Assembly: GCA_001247695.2 (NCBI GenBank)
Contig: LGRX02033392.1
Coordinates: 62,001-126,000, forward strand
Source: Cymbomonas tetramitiformis
Lineage: Eukaryota > Chlorophyta > Pyramimonadophyceae > Pyramimonadales > Pyramimonadaceae
Direction: 5' to 3'
Length of the DNA: 64,000 nt
The position numbers and the translations under genes are program-made. Positions 36,231 to 47,648 of this stretch are shown piece after piece; within the stretch, counting starts at the first letter, position 1, and every line of letters starts with the position of its first letter. The notes beneath the pieces are model-generated. The model ran no database searches. It was not told the DNA's origin and was given only the letters and a program-made list of their open reading frames with translations.

Positions 36231-37261
36231 GCTTTTGTCACTGCAGAGGAAGAGAAGCGGGAGCTGGAAGATGGGCTGGCGCACTACACAGTGATTGCGG
36301 TGGCCGTGAACACCAGATCCGCCTACGAGACAGGTGGTAAGCAGTTCTGCCGCTTTGCGGTATGGTATGGCCTGAGGCCGGTCTTTCCGGCCTCGGAGCA
36401 TTCCTTGGAATTGTGGGCCACATTCCTGGCTAGGAGTGTGAAGTACTCCACAATCAAGGCATACCTGTCTGCAGTGAGGAATCTTCATCTTGATCTGGGT
36501 TTTACCCTGCCGGAGTTTGAGGAGATGCCCCATCTCCGCCGGACCCTTCGGGGTATCAAGAGGTTGAAGGAGAATCCTAAGCGGAAGAAGTTGGGGATTG
36601 GCCCCAAAGAGCTTGTCTCCATCTTCTTTGATGGGAGGGTGGATCCCTCCAAGGAGAATGACCTCTTTTGTTGGCTGGCATGCCTGCTGGCATTTGGGGG
36701 TTGCTTCAGGAAGGCCAATGTGACGGCCAAGAAGGAGGATGCTTTCTCCCGCTCCGGTGTCATGCTCCGAGGGAGCGTGAGGTTCACTAGGAAGGGACAA
36801 CATGGAAGTTGGGGCCCTTTCTCCAAGACTAATCAGTTTGCGGAGAGGGAGCACAAGGTCTTCTTTCAGACGGTGAGATACACTGCCTTCTGTGCATTTC
36901 TCTCACTCGCAAGGCTTTGGCAGCGAACTTGCTGCCAGGTGGGCCCAAGGCTCCCCTGCTGTGTTACCGTAAGGCTGACGGTCAGCACGTTGCATTGACC
37001 CATGCCGTGTTTGATCATTGGCTAAGGGACAAGCTTAAGGCTGCAAGCATGCAACCTGAATTGTACTCTGGGCATTCTTTTAGGAGGGGCGCTACGACCC
37101 TTGCCTTTGCAGAGCACATGCCCAGAGGCCTTATTAAGCACTGGGGGGATTGGGTCTCTGATGCAATGGATGAATATCATGACATGTCTCTGGAGCAGCG
37201 CTTAGCCATCCCGAAATTGGTCTCCGACTCCATGGTGGCTGCTGTGGATGCCAGATGTTGA
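36231..37261 (+). pseudogene. Tyrosine recombinase of the YR element
   Basis: It follows the TGA at 36225-36227 in the same frame, so RT to YR could once have been one polyprotein or joined by readthrough. The N-terminal SAM-like part has NTRSAYETGGKQFCRFA and STIKAYLSAVRNLH. The catalytic part has GGCFRKANVT (first Arg), then after a frameshift at about 36895-36915 GHSFRRGATTLAF (His and second Arg), IKHWGDW and EYHDMS (Tyr nucleophile). All catalytic residues remain, but the one-base shift separates the first Arg from the rest. The enzyme inserts the circular DNA intermediate without duplicating the target. Confidence 0.85.
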
Positions 37262-37312
37262 GTTCCATTTCAGATGGGTAGTCTAGTTCCTTGCCTGGCA
37301 AGCACTGCGTGT

Positions 37313-37528
37313 GTGGGGTAGGGGTACCCGGGCAATCTGGACCGGGCAGCCCCAGGCTTGGGGCCTGCTCCGGTTGCTCCCGGGACCCTTGCCTATCAAG
37401 TTTGACAACCACCACCTAAGGAATTTAGAATGAACTAACTTGCTCTAGAGTAAATGTAATTTGAACAAGACCTATACCTGAGTGTGTGTGTGTGTGTTTG
37501 GCGTCGCTTGATTGTTCCCTTGCAATAA
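37313..37528 (+). repeat. Split direct repeat B1
   Basis: It runs from GGGGTAGGGGTACCCGGGCA to CCCTTGCAATAA and matches B2 (38143-38408). B2 carries an extra stretch of about 50 bp (near 38320-38370) that repeats part of its TGTGTG-containing end. Confidence 0.85.
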
Positions 37529-38109
37529 TTAGTTATTAAGCCTGCAAAGGGTTAATTTGGGTCATTGCGGAACACACAGTCCCCTAGCTTTGCATTCAAT
37601 ATCACCATTGGATCCGGGCTCGGATCCCGAAAAGAATGAGCCAAAAAGCTCTTGAATCGGTTAAGAACTCAGGCCCGAGTCTCCGATTTTGTTTTGCCTT
37701 GTGTCAAAGCTAGGACCAAACACCCCCCAATGACAGCTCTGTCATCAGATGAGAAGTGCAATTTGAGTGGGCCCTCGGATCTGAAGGGATGACACCCACT
37801 CAAAGGGCTGAGATGAGCTGACTCTGGTTTCACAACTTGGCTAAGTTGTGAGGTCCTTAGCAGACAACGTAGCCATCCTTGGATTCTAAGACACTAGACA
37901 ATCCACCCATTGGTGGAATAGGAATAGGAATCATGAATCTAGATCCTGCTAAGGCAGGATTGGCTAGCCGGGATTTCCAGGACTTAGAAATAGCATTGTG
38001 TGGTTTGCAAGCTCACTCTTTGTTGAGCAACAAACATTCCAAGTTTCTTGTCACTCTAGTGGACACATCACAGAAAACATTTCAGTTTGACTAGAGCTTC
38101 AAAATTGTT
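37529..38109 (+). repeat. Split direct repeat A2
   Basis: Copy of A1 joined directly to B1. The B1/A2 join (CAATAA|TTAGTT) mimics the junction of a circular intermediate. Confidence 0.9.
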
Positions 38110-38142
38110 CACCCACCCGCCCACAACCTAGGAGAAGGGAGG

Positions 38143-38408
38143 GGGGTAGGGGTACCCGGGCAATCTGGACCGGGAAGCCCCAGGCTTGGGGCCTGCTCCG
38201 GTTGCTCCCGGGACCCTTGCCTGTCAAGTTTTAACAAGCACCAGCTAAGGAACTTAGAATGAACAAACTTGCTCTAGAGTAAATGTAATTTGAATAACAC
38301 CTATACCTGAGTGTGTGTTTATCCTTGGACCGACTCCTTTGGCACCCTGCCAAATACCTGAGAGTGTGTGTGTGTGTTTGGTGTCGCTTGATTGTTCCCT
38401 TGCAATAA
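38143..38408 (+). repeat. Split direct repeat B2, right end of the YR element
   Basis: Ends in CCCTTGCAATAA exactly where LINE copy B resumes with CGGAAGAAAC. Confidence 0.9.
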
Positions 38409-38925
38409 CGGAAGAAACAACCCAGGTCAAGGCATGGGAAAGATGCAATATCACACTACGTAGATATAGTCATGCTGGAAGGATTAGAACACAAAAGGGT
38501 CACAATGGACTACAAGTCAAAACACGCAAAGCAGGAAGTGACAAATATACACCAAGTTGAAATTACGTTCACAGAGGACACCGAATGGGAAACAGCACTG
38601 AAGGCAAAATACACCAAATACACACCATTGGTCAAACTACCATGACCAGAAGGATACAGAGCGTAATAACAACTGGACACATAGGAACAGTGTATGACCA
38701 TAACAGACAGATACTCACGGAACACATGGGATTCGACAAACAAGAAACCCAAGCACTACTCAAAAAAATACACAACATAGCAACAGAATAATTATACACC
38801 ACCAGCATATACAGACTGTACAGAAACAAAACAGACCGAAAACCAGACTAAAGAAAAAAGGAGGGCTAGGCTATTGCCGAAAAAAGCCACACGACCTGAA
38901 AAGGGTGTCTAATATATATATATAT

Positions 38926-41900
38926 GTTGGGTACTTACAAATGTTTAATCGACATGAGCTCTCCCAGCTGTGTCGGCAACGTGCCCGTCAAGCTGTTTGA
39001 GTGCAAGTACCTGTGAGGGCCCCGCGCAAGCATCCCAAGCATCAACATCTCACGTGCATACCACGCGCCCACGTGTCCTTCCCATCTTCATCACATCCTC
39101 CTTGCTGGTACTCTTGCCTATTGAGGGGGGCCGTGCCTCCCGTGGTGCCTGCTCTACATGTGATGCACGGTAGCTCATCTGGCTACCGCGCACACATTAG
39201 CAGCCTCTCCGTGCCACCACGTGCTATCAAAGCTGTTCCAATATTATGTCAAGGTGGCAGGGGCCTCAAACCCATCCTACAGGGTGATGCTGCATGCTCA
39301 TATGAGGGAGGCTTGTCGTTTGTCGTGCATGCCGCACACACGGTCAGGCAGTGGCCGCCAATGAATGAGCCATTGCTTCAATACCGCAAGGGCCTCAAAC
39401 CCGTTGCGCAAGGTGACGCCGCATGTGCGCCAAGCGGCGAGGCCCTTACACGAGACCCAGATGCACAAATGACACGAGCAGTGGCGCCTTGCGCCATTAG
39501 TGCCGACTCCCTCTCAGGGAGACAGCGGCCGAGTACATAGCAGGCTTCCATGTGGCGGGCACGCATGAGGCAGCAATGCCGACTGTCAACAAAGGAGAGA
39601 ATTGATATAGAGCATCCAATGAAAAAAGCACTTCTTTTCACGCCCCATCGCGGATATATGGGCATGGGAGCGGCAACAACGTGTGTATGGATAGTTTGCA
39701 GGGGAGCGGCAACAACGGAGGCATCCCGCTGTCACCATCCACGCCTTAGAAGTGGTTAATGCCAGTCTCCTACGGCCTACTTGCCTGCACCAGACACCAC
39801 CTGCTGCCTGCTTCCCCGCCACGTGGAGCCATCGGCCCCAGGGCGGAGCTTCATCCACATCTACATTCAATACAATTTTGTATCGGGGCGAAGGATTGTA
39901 TGCCTTCAAGTACTTACAAGTAATCCATCGATGTGAGCTCTCCGAGCTCCGTCGGCACCGTGCCCGTCAAGCTGTTATAGAAAAGATACCTGTGAGAGCC
40001 CCACGCACACATCCCAAGCATCAGCATCTTGCGCGCACCCCCCCCCCCCACGTCCCCCTCCCATCCTCACCACTCCCTCCCCGACAGTACCCTCCCCTAT
40101 CGATATCAACGAGGCCCGTGCCTCCCGTGGTGCCGTCACTGCATGTGACGCATGGTGTCTCATCCTGCTATCGCACACCAGCGACCTCCCCGTGCCTCCA
40201 CGCGCCAGTGTCATCAATTTCCCGCTAATGAGTGACAGGGCCTGTGAGGAGGCAGCCCGAGGGCGCAGCTCCTATGCGCCAGGCTTGTCACGCATGCCAC
40301 AGAAACGGTCAGGCAGTGGCCGCCCATGAATCATCCCTTGCGTCGAGGCGGCAAGAGCCTCAGACCCATCTCGCAGGGTGATGCCACATGTGCACCGAGT
40401 GGCGAAGCCATTGCACGAGACCCGCATGATCGCTTCCAAACAACACAAGTGCCTTGCGCGCTAGGCTTTCTCCCTCTGCAACACAGCGGCCTGGTATATA
40501 GCACGTGGTGGCCGCGCATCAGACAGCCGTGATGTCCAACACATATAAAAAACTTAGTCAGCATAGAATGAAGGATCAGATCGAATCACACCCCCTTTAT
40601 CATGCCCCATCGCGGATAGCTCATGTGGGCGCGGCAACCAGCACGGAGGTAGGGAAGCATCCCGCTGTCACCATCCACGCCTTAGAAGTGGTTAACGGCG
40701 GTCTCCTACGGCCTACTTGCCTGCACTAAAAACCACCTGCTGCCTGCTTCCCGGCCACGTGGAGCCATCGGCCCCAGGGCGGAGCTTCATCCAAATCTAC
40801 ATTCAATACAATTTTGTATCGGGGCGAAGGATTGTATGCCATCAAGTACTTACAGGTCATCCAACGATGTGAGCTCTCCGAGCTCCGTCGGTACCGTGCC
40901 CGTCAAGCTGTTATCGTTAAGCCATCTGTGAGGGCCCCCAAATACATCCCAAGCATCAGCATCTTGCGCGCACCCCCCGTCCCCCTCCCATCCTCACCAC
41001 TCCCTCCCGGCCAGTACCCTCGCCTATCGATATCAAAGAGACCCGTGCCTTCCATGGTGCCATCACTGCATGTGACGCATGGTGTCTCATCCTGCTATCG
41101 CAAACCAGCGACCTCCCCGTGCCTCCACCCGCCAGTGTCACCAATGCCCGCTAATGAGTGACAGGGCCTGTGAGGAGGCAGCCCGAGGGCGCGGCTCCTA
41201 TGAGCCAGGCTTGTCACGTATGCCGCACAAACGGTCAGGCAGTGGCCGCCCATGAATCATCCCTTGCTTTGAAGCGGCAAGAGCCTCAGACCCATCCCGC
41301 AGGGTGATGCCACATGTGCGCCGAGCGCTAAGGCCATTGCACGAGACCTAGATGGCCGCTTCCAAATACCACGAGCGCCTTGCGCGCTAGGCTCTCTTCT
41401 TGTGCAACACAGCGGCCTGGTACACATGAAGTAGGAATCCACGTGGCGGCCGCGCATGACACAGTCATGACCACCCACACTGGAAAGCTTAGTCAGCATA
41501 GAATGGAGGATCAGATCGAAGCACCCCCTTTCTCATGCCCCATCGCAGAAAGCTTGTGTGGGAGCGGCAACCAGCACGGAGGAATGGAGGCATCTCGCTG
41601 TCACCATTCACGCCTTACAAGTGGATAATGGCAGCCTACGGCCTACTTGCCGGACACAGACACCACCTGCTTCACCGCCAGATGGGAGCCATCGACCCCA
41701 GGGCGGAGCTTCGTACAATTCAACCACGAATATCCTTTTTTGTGTGGTGCGCGGCAATGTATAGCATCAAGTACTTACAGGTAATGTGTCGACGTGAGCT
41801 CTCCGAGCTCCGTCGGCACCGTGCCCGTCAGGCTGTTTGAGTAAAGATACCTGTGAGGGCCCCGCGCACACATTCCAAGCATCAGCATCTTGCGCGCACC

Positions 41901-42918
41901 CCTCCCGCCCTCACCACTCCCTCCCGGCCAGTACCCTCCCCTATCGATATCAAAGAGGCCCGTGCCTCCCGTGGCGCCGTCACTGCATGTGATGCATGGT
42001 GTCTCATCCTGCTATCGCACACCAGCGACCTCCCCGTGCCTCCACGCGCCAGTGTCACCAATGCCCGCTAATGAGTGACAGGGCCTGTGAGGAGGCAGCC
42101 CGAGGGCGCGGCTCCTATGAGCCAGGCTTGTCACGCATGCCGCACAAACGGTCAGGCAGTGGCCGCCCATTAATCATCCCTCGCTTAGAGGCGGCAAGAG
42201 CCTCAGACCCATCCCGCAGGGTGATGCCACATGTGCGCCAAGCGGCGAGGCCATTGCTCGAGACCCAGATGGCCGCTTCCAAATACCACGAGCGCCTTGC
42301 GCGCTAGGCTCTCTCGCTCTGCAACACAGCGGCCGGGTACATAGCAGGCATACACGTGGCCGCCACGCATGAGACAGCCGTGACCACCAACACTGGAAAG
42401 CTTAGTCAGCATAGAATGGAGGATCAGATCGAAGCAGCCCCTTGCTCATGCCCCATCGCAGAAAGCTTGTGTGGGAGCGGCAACCAGCACGGAGGAATGG
42501 AGGCATCCCGCTGTCACCATTCACGCCTTACAAGTGGATAATGGCAGCCTACGGCCTACTTGCCGGACACAGACACCACCTGCTTCACCGCCAGATGGGA
42601 GCCATCGACCCCAGGGCGGAGCTTCGTACAATTCAACCACGAATATCCTTTTTTGTGTGGTGTGCGGCAATGTATAGCATCAAGTACTTACTGGTAATGT
42701 GTCGACGTGAGCTCTCCGAGCTCCGTCGGCACCGTGCCCGTCAGGCTGTTATAGTAAAGCATTCTGTGAGGGCCCCGCGCACACATCCCAAGCATCAGCA
42801 TCTTGCGCGCACCCCTCCCGCCCACGTCCCCCTCCCATCCTCACCACTCCCTCCCGGCCAGCACCCTCGCCTACCGATATCAACGAGGCCCGTGCCTCCC
42901 GTGGTGCCGTCACTGCAT
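38926..42918 (-). CDS. LRR exon array, block 3 (five single-LRR exons)
   Basis: Minus-strand 72-nt exons lie at 38939-39010, 39918-39989, 40854-40925, 41779-41850 and 42692-42763. Acceptors end in CACAG and all donors are GTAAGT. Variable windows are YLHSN/MSIKH, YLFYN/TSMDY, WLNDN/TSLDD, YLYSN/TSTHY and MLYYN/TSTHY. The first exon is identical to 18320-18391 because it lies in the duplicated block. In the last one the junction codon becomes Gln (CA|G) instead of Leu, so the LRR loses one core leucine. The array is cut at 42918 by the second YR element. Confidence 0.7.
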
Positions 42919-43323
42919 ATTTCTTTTGCTCTTCACATCTCATTGCCAACAGGCGCACTGCATGACATTTCATTAAAAAATAGCTTTCTTCTTACATGCG
43001 TTACATGAGTGTGTGAGAGAAAATCTCTTTTGGAATGTTCTTTTTATGGCTGAGTCACAGCTTCACATGCTTTCTAAGGCAAAATGTTTAGAGTCTTCTG
43101 GGTTGGGTGGGCAGGGAAGGCAAAAGAACAGAGCTGCGGATTCCCACGTGCGGAACTCCTAAATACTTTGGTGATGTAGCGTTTGGTGTGCAAGCCCTTA
43201 GATCTAACTGCTGATTTGATCTAACGGCTCAGGAAACTCTGATCGATCTACCGGCACAGAAACCTCTAAAATTCCGCAGGCTCCAATTTAACCATTTCTT
43301 TTGCTCTTCACATCTCATTGCCA
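42919..43323 (-). repeat. B1-A2-B2 repeats of the second YR element
   Basis: B1 at 43294-43323 is followed (minus strand) by A2 at 43127-43278 and B2 at 42919-42948, with a unique spacer at about 42965-43126 that ends near a GGGTTGGGTGGG stretch. B1 overlaps the last codons and stop of the YR gene region. Confidence 0.8.
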
Positions 43324-43337
43324 TGTAACAGAGATCA

Positions 43338-44640
43338 TTAGGCACACTGCTTTGTGCTAGGCTGCCCCTGCTGCTGCCGCCATCTTGGAGTGGTCCACCC
43401 GAAGTACCTCTCCATGTGCTCGTCGGGAACAGCTGCCGGGTCAATGTAGGAGTGGATGGCAGAGGACAGCTGAGACCAGCCGCCCAGGAAGCAGCACTTC
43501 TCAAGCGCCGCGCCCACAGCCCTGGCACAGGTACAAGCCCCCTTGCGGGTGCTGTGGCCAGAGAAGTGTCCCCCTTCCGGAGGGACACACCCCAGCCTCC
43601 CCAATGCCAACTGCACCCAGCCATTAGCTTGCGCCGACTGGAGCTTCCCTTGCTCCCACGGCAGCCTCCAGTAGCTGCCCTGCACTTCCGAGCCCGTCAC
43701 CAGGCGCTGCCCCCAACAGGCATCCCGCACCTGCTGCCAGTGCTGCAGGAGCTGCACAAGCCCCGCCACCCCCGCTGCGGGGATGGTGAGCCTCCTCCTG
43801 AGGCGCACGTGCCCCCTGCCTTTCTCCTTGTGGAGAACCACGGAGATGTCATCATCTGTGATGCTGATGTGCTCCCTGCGCATGGAGACGCCCGTCTCTG
43901 GCCGGCCGAAGGTGACGAAGGCAAACACCACGTAGGTGCACGCCCTGAGCAGCTCCGTAGCTGCCCGGCCCACCGGCTCCAGCCCCAGCCCGTGCGCATG
44001 CACCGCCGAGACATGCCTGGCAGGCAGCCAGGTCCGCACCGTCTGCTCCTCACCCGCGGCTTCAGCCGCCTGCACCTGGAGGCGGGACATGCCCTTCACT
44101 GCTCTGGAGATCGCCCGGCCCTTGGCAGGCCCGGGGAACCCCATGTCCTCGTGGTAGTTGTTGATGGCGGACAGGTAGGGCTGCATGTTGGACGCCTGCA
44201 CCGTGCCCTTGTCCAGCATGTGAGCAATGTACAGCCTCACCGTGGCCCCCGTTGCCGGAAGCCACTGCCTGCCCTCCGCCTCACAGAACGCCATGAAGGC
44301 CCGAGCCTTCGGCCGGTAGTTGCCCACCGTCTTGCCGCCCAATGCTGCCCCCTGCATCTGCACTGCCAGCTCAGTGAGGGAGCTGTCCCCCAGCTCCCCT
44401 CTCCAGCGCTCCTGAAGCGCCGCATCCCAGCCAGTCACCTCCTGCACCGCTGCCGGGAGCACCTCATACCTCTCCTTGCTCATGTCCAGGTCCTCCTTGT
44501 CACCATCCTCGTAGGCAATGTGGGTTAGGCCGTCCGACCCCGTGTCACCCACGGTGCCGGTGTACCAGGCATCATCCTGGGGCCAATACACCTTCACCTT
44601 GAGGCCACTTGCCAGCCCCGCCTGCGGAGCCCGCCCGGCC
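43338..44640 (-). CDS. Tudor-like domain fused to tyrosine recombinase
   Basis: The frame is open far upstream, but protein-like sequence starts near 44640. The first about 55 residues include VKVYWPQDDAWYTGTV, then HIAYEDGDKEDLDM and ERYEVL, which fits a Tudor-type (chromatin-binding) barrel as in PDS5-like proteins. After it comes the YR: SAM-like part with NYRPKARAFMAFCEAEGR, catalytic FGRPETGVSMRREH (Arg), GHSTRKGACTCAR (His, Arg) and IHSYIDP (Tyr). No ATG is evident in frame before the Tudor-like part, and the frame overlaps the end of the preceding RNase H gene near 44669, so expression may depend on frameshifting or internal initiation. This frame has no stop, so the YR could be intact. 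Confidence 0.75.
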
Positions 44641-44668
44641 GCCCGCCTCCCATCCTGCAGGTAATGGC

Positions 44669-45774
44669 TCACCGGGAGGCGGAGATGCGGAACATGATGC
44701 CGTCCCAGCTTGAGGCCCCGAGCAGCTCGGACCCTCCCAGCCGGCTGGGAGTAAAGAGGTCCCTGCCCCGGGGCAAGATCACCACCTCGTCGGCCATGGC
44801 CTCCAGCTGCTGGAACCACATCTGCCCCGGCCAGTAGGGCGCCACCACCGTGGCGGCGCACTTCTCCTCCCGCAGCTTGTGCGCCACCTCGTCGAGGAGG
44901 GACCACGGGGGGTTGAGCCAATTGACCTCTCCTAGCCAGGATAAGGCCAAAGAGTCCACGCCCTCGCACCCCGGGTCGTGCCACTGTGCGTAGTAGCGCG
45001 GCAGCTGGGCGGAGAGCTCCGAGGCGAAGCGGTCCACGGTGTGCTGGTGCCATTCCCGCTCCGCCCACTGAAACCACCTGCGGTTCAGCCGCCAGTCGTC
45101 CAGGTCCCGGTCCCGAGACAAGCGGTCGGCCCACTCGTTTGCCTCGCTTCTGATGTACCTCGCCTGGAGCTCGATGTCGTTTAAGTCCAGCAGGATCCAC
45201 AGGCGCCGCATCCACCGCATCAGCTCCGGGTTGCGCGACGTGAAGTGCGAGAGCATGGCCACCACCGCCTGGTTGTCGCAGTAGAGGCGCACCACCTTGC
45301 CGGTGAGCTCTCTCAGGAAGGATTGCACCGTCTTGTACACGGCCTCCAACTCCAGGTGCGTGATGTGTAGATGCCGTAGCTCGTCGGACCAGAATCCTCT
45401 TGCCGCGTGCTTGAGGTTCAGCACCCCGCCCCATGCGAACAGAGACGCGTCGGTGTGCACCTTCGCTCTCGTGGGGCTGCGCCAGATCTTGCGACCGTTC
45501 CACCGGCTCTGAGCCGGCAGCCTGAGCCACCACTCGATGTCGCTCCACGCCTGCCGTGTGAGCTTCACCTTCGCGCCCCATCCCCGCCTCGTGGAGAGCA
45601 CGAAGTGGAGCTCCCTGAGATACAATCTCGCCGGAGGAACTGCCAGATACACAGACTGGCAGAGCCCCGTGAACGCTGCCAGCTTCCGAGCTGGGAGCCA
45701 CCTCCGCTGTCGCGACGCCTCGCTGAGAAGCGCCTTGGACTGCAGGTGAATCTTTGCAGCCTCGCCGGTGTCAC
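44669..45774 (-). CDS. RNase H plus methyltransferase-like region of the second YR element
   Basis: The frame shows RT connection (LAAFTGLCQSVYLAVPPARL), RNase H with KVHTDASLFAWGG (Asp), HLELEAVYKTV (Glu), LYCDNQAVVAML (Asp) and SEANEWADRLSR (Asp), then TVDRFASELS and VNWLNPPWSLLDEV. The last carries NPPW at the place of the NPPF box of DIRS methyltransferase-like domains. It ends at 44669 and overlaps the YR frame. RNase H active-site residues are all kept. Confidence 0.8.
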
Positions 45775-46560
45775 GCGGAACTGTCCCGCCTTGAGGTCCA
45801 CCTCGAGCCCGAGGTGCTCCACCAGCTGCGTCGGCTCCCATTGCCCCTTCTTCTCGTTGCGCGACAACCCGAGTCTCACCAAGACCCGAGATGTCAACTC
45901 GCGCGCCCTGAGCGCCTCGATCCTGCTGCTTAGCAGCAACAGGAAATCGTCCATGTAAGGGAGCACCCGCGCCCCCTGCTGATGCTCCTCGCGGCCGCAT
46001 CCTCCAGCTCGTCTGCAAACTGCCAAACGTCGTCGCACCTTGCTTCCGCTTCGCAGCTTCCGCACTTTCCGCTGATCCTCACGGATCTCTGAGAACGCAG
46101 GCACTCCACGAGCACCTTCATGACCTTGACGAATATTCGTGGCGAGTCGTTCCAGCCGAAGGGAAGGGCGCCGCACTGGAATAATTCCCCCCGCACGTCG
46201 AACTGCATGTACTCCTGCAAGGTAGGGTCGATCCCCACGACGTGGTATCCGTCCTCGAGGTCGAAGCTGATGCACCAGTCGTTCGGCTTGGCGAGCCATC
46301 GCAGCTTCTTGAGCGTCTCCATCTTGCAGCGCAACTTGACGCAATGCGAGTTCAGCCAGCGGAAGTCCATCACTAGACGCCACTTGTTCGTCCGAGGCTT
46401 CGGCACCAGGAACACTCGGGATACATGTCGTCGCCTCCTCGCTCGTACTCATGCGCCCGTCTTGAGACACCGCGCGGTCTCTGTGGCCATCCACTCCAGC
46501 TGCGGAGGGGTGGCGTCGGCTAGAGACACTCCGTGATCGAAAGGCAAAGGCGCCTTGTCG
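45775..46560 (-). pseudogene. Reverse transcriptase of the second YR element, frameshifted
   Basis: One frame (46415-45930) carries FLVPKPRTNKWRLVMDFRWLN, ISFDLEDGYHVVGI and GALPFGWNDSPRIF. Another frame (from about 45990) carries LPYMDDFLLLL, the active-site box (about 45946-45957), and LGLSRNEKKGQWEPTQ. The upstream part (46600-46440) has a stop in frame. Between LVECLRSQ and the YMDD frame lies an extra stretch of about 100 nt that holds the frame change. With at least two breaks no functional RT can be read. Confidence 0.8.
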
Positions 46561-46727
46561 ACCCAGCGCACCTTTGCCCCTTTGCTGATCCACTCCATTA
46601 CTTCTGAGTTCGTGCCAGCTGCGCGCCATTGCCCCCCTTCTGCTCCCCACCCTTTCCTGCAGGGTGGGCTCTTTCCGTTGGATGCCCCGAGGGGCGGAAG
46701 GCGTCCAACCTTTCCGTGATCGGAAAG

Positions 46728-47648
46728 TTAGGTCTGGGCTTGGGCGCCTCGCCCAGGCCCAGACCCTTTGCCTCCCTTGCCGCTGCCGCGGTCACCTTCA
46801 CCTTTTCCAGCGCCACCGCCCGCTGCGCCTTTGCCTTTGCCTCCTCGACGGTCACGAAAAGTCGAAACTTTGGCACTGGCCTTGGCGTGTGAGTTCATCA
46901 CGGCCTTCGCCTTCGTGGCGTCGAACTCCTTCAACCACTTCGTGAGCACTGAGTCGCTCACCAGCCCGTCGCTGCCTGCGTACACCTTCTCCTCAATGAA
47001 GGCCAACTTCGCCCGCAACGCCTCAGCTCCGCCGTGTGATGTTGCGTCAGACTCCATGCTCGCTCTGAGCTGCAACATGGTGTAGCGGTTGTTCAGGAGC
47101 AAGAAAACGCCCTTGAACGTGTTGTGCGCTGCGTAAACACGCTCACTCAATTCCTCCACCGTTGGGGGATCTTTTTCATCCTGACACCAGTCCAAGGTCA
47201 CCTCGGAAAATGCAATCGCATCGTGCATGCACGAGAGCGCAGGGGCGAGCACCAACTGCTCGTAACGCATGGACGAGTTGGTGCGTGTGGAGAGGGTGTC
47301 GTAAGTCTTGTCGTTGTACAGGTCGTGCATCTGCGGCACATCGGTCTCCAGTGTCGCAGGTCTCGCGGGGAACGGGTTCCCTTCAACGTGTGGGACATAC
47401 GGGAGTTTTTTCAGTGCCTCCAACTCCGCGTCTCCACTCTGAGCGGAACCACCAGCCTGCGAAACGGCTTTCGCTGCCGCCTCCTCCGCGACTTCAACTC
47501 TCGCTGCGAGAGTATCCATCTACTTCATCATGAGCTTCATCATTGCGCCCTGTTGCTCCAACAGGGCTTCCAACCCGGACTTCGCCGCCGGTTGCTCACC
47601 CGCGCCAGAATTGTTCTCCGATGCGCTTTGCTCACCGTCTTGACTCAT
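46728..47648 (-). pseudogene. Gag-like protein of the second YR element
   Basis: It starts at ATG 47648 (MSQDGEQSASENN), with TAG at 47522-47520 after about 42 codons; the same frame continues MDTLAARVEVAEEAAAKAV to 46728. The middle is helical (QMHDLYNDKTYDTLSTRTNS; SERVYAAHNTFKGVFLLLN). The tail is rich in Gly, Lys and Arg (GGKGKGAAGGGAGKGEGD) and may bind nucleic acid in place of a zinc finger. Assigned as Gag by position ahead of RT. Confidence 0.6.

Larger units (their letters stand above)
30950..38408 (+). mobile_element. Complete YR retrotransposon (DIRS order, PAT/Ngaro layout)
   Basis: It has split direct repeats in the order A1 (30950-31525), genes, B1 (37313-37528), A2 (37529-38109), B2 (38143-38408). 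This A-genes-B-A-B layout is the hallmark of PAT/Ngaro-type elements, which integrate as circles by a tyrosine recombinase. The genes are Gag, RT, RNase H, methyltransferase-like domain and YR. The uninterrupted target is preserved in LINE copy A: GGCTTGA|CGGAAG. Comparison gives exact borders and shows no target-site duplication, as expected for a YR and unlike an integrase. The element is inactive because pol and YR carry stops and a frameshift. Confidence 0.9.
27090..38925 (+). mobile_element. LINE copy B, split by a YR element
   Basis: Same element as 13930-18306, in two parts: 27090-30949 and 38409-38925. The ORF1-like region (27350-29409) has the same in-frame TGA (27554-27556) and TAG (28052-28054) as copy A. 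The RNase H remnant (about 29490-29850) has the same Asp-to-Glu change, and the C-terminal region follows (30020-30949, then 38409-38790). Its 3' end again abuts the LRR splice donor (exon at 38939-39010). Confidence 0.85.
26831..39740. repeat. Segmental duplication, copy B (interrupted)
   Basis: Partner of 13646-19120, containing LINE copy B and the next LRR exon unit, with the 7459-bp YR element inserted at 30950-38408. Outside that insertion the two copies differ by scattered substitutions and by small gaps, including a 22-25-bp segment missing near 26974 and one T missing near 27198. Confidence 0.9.
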
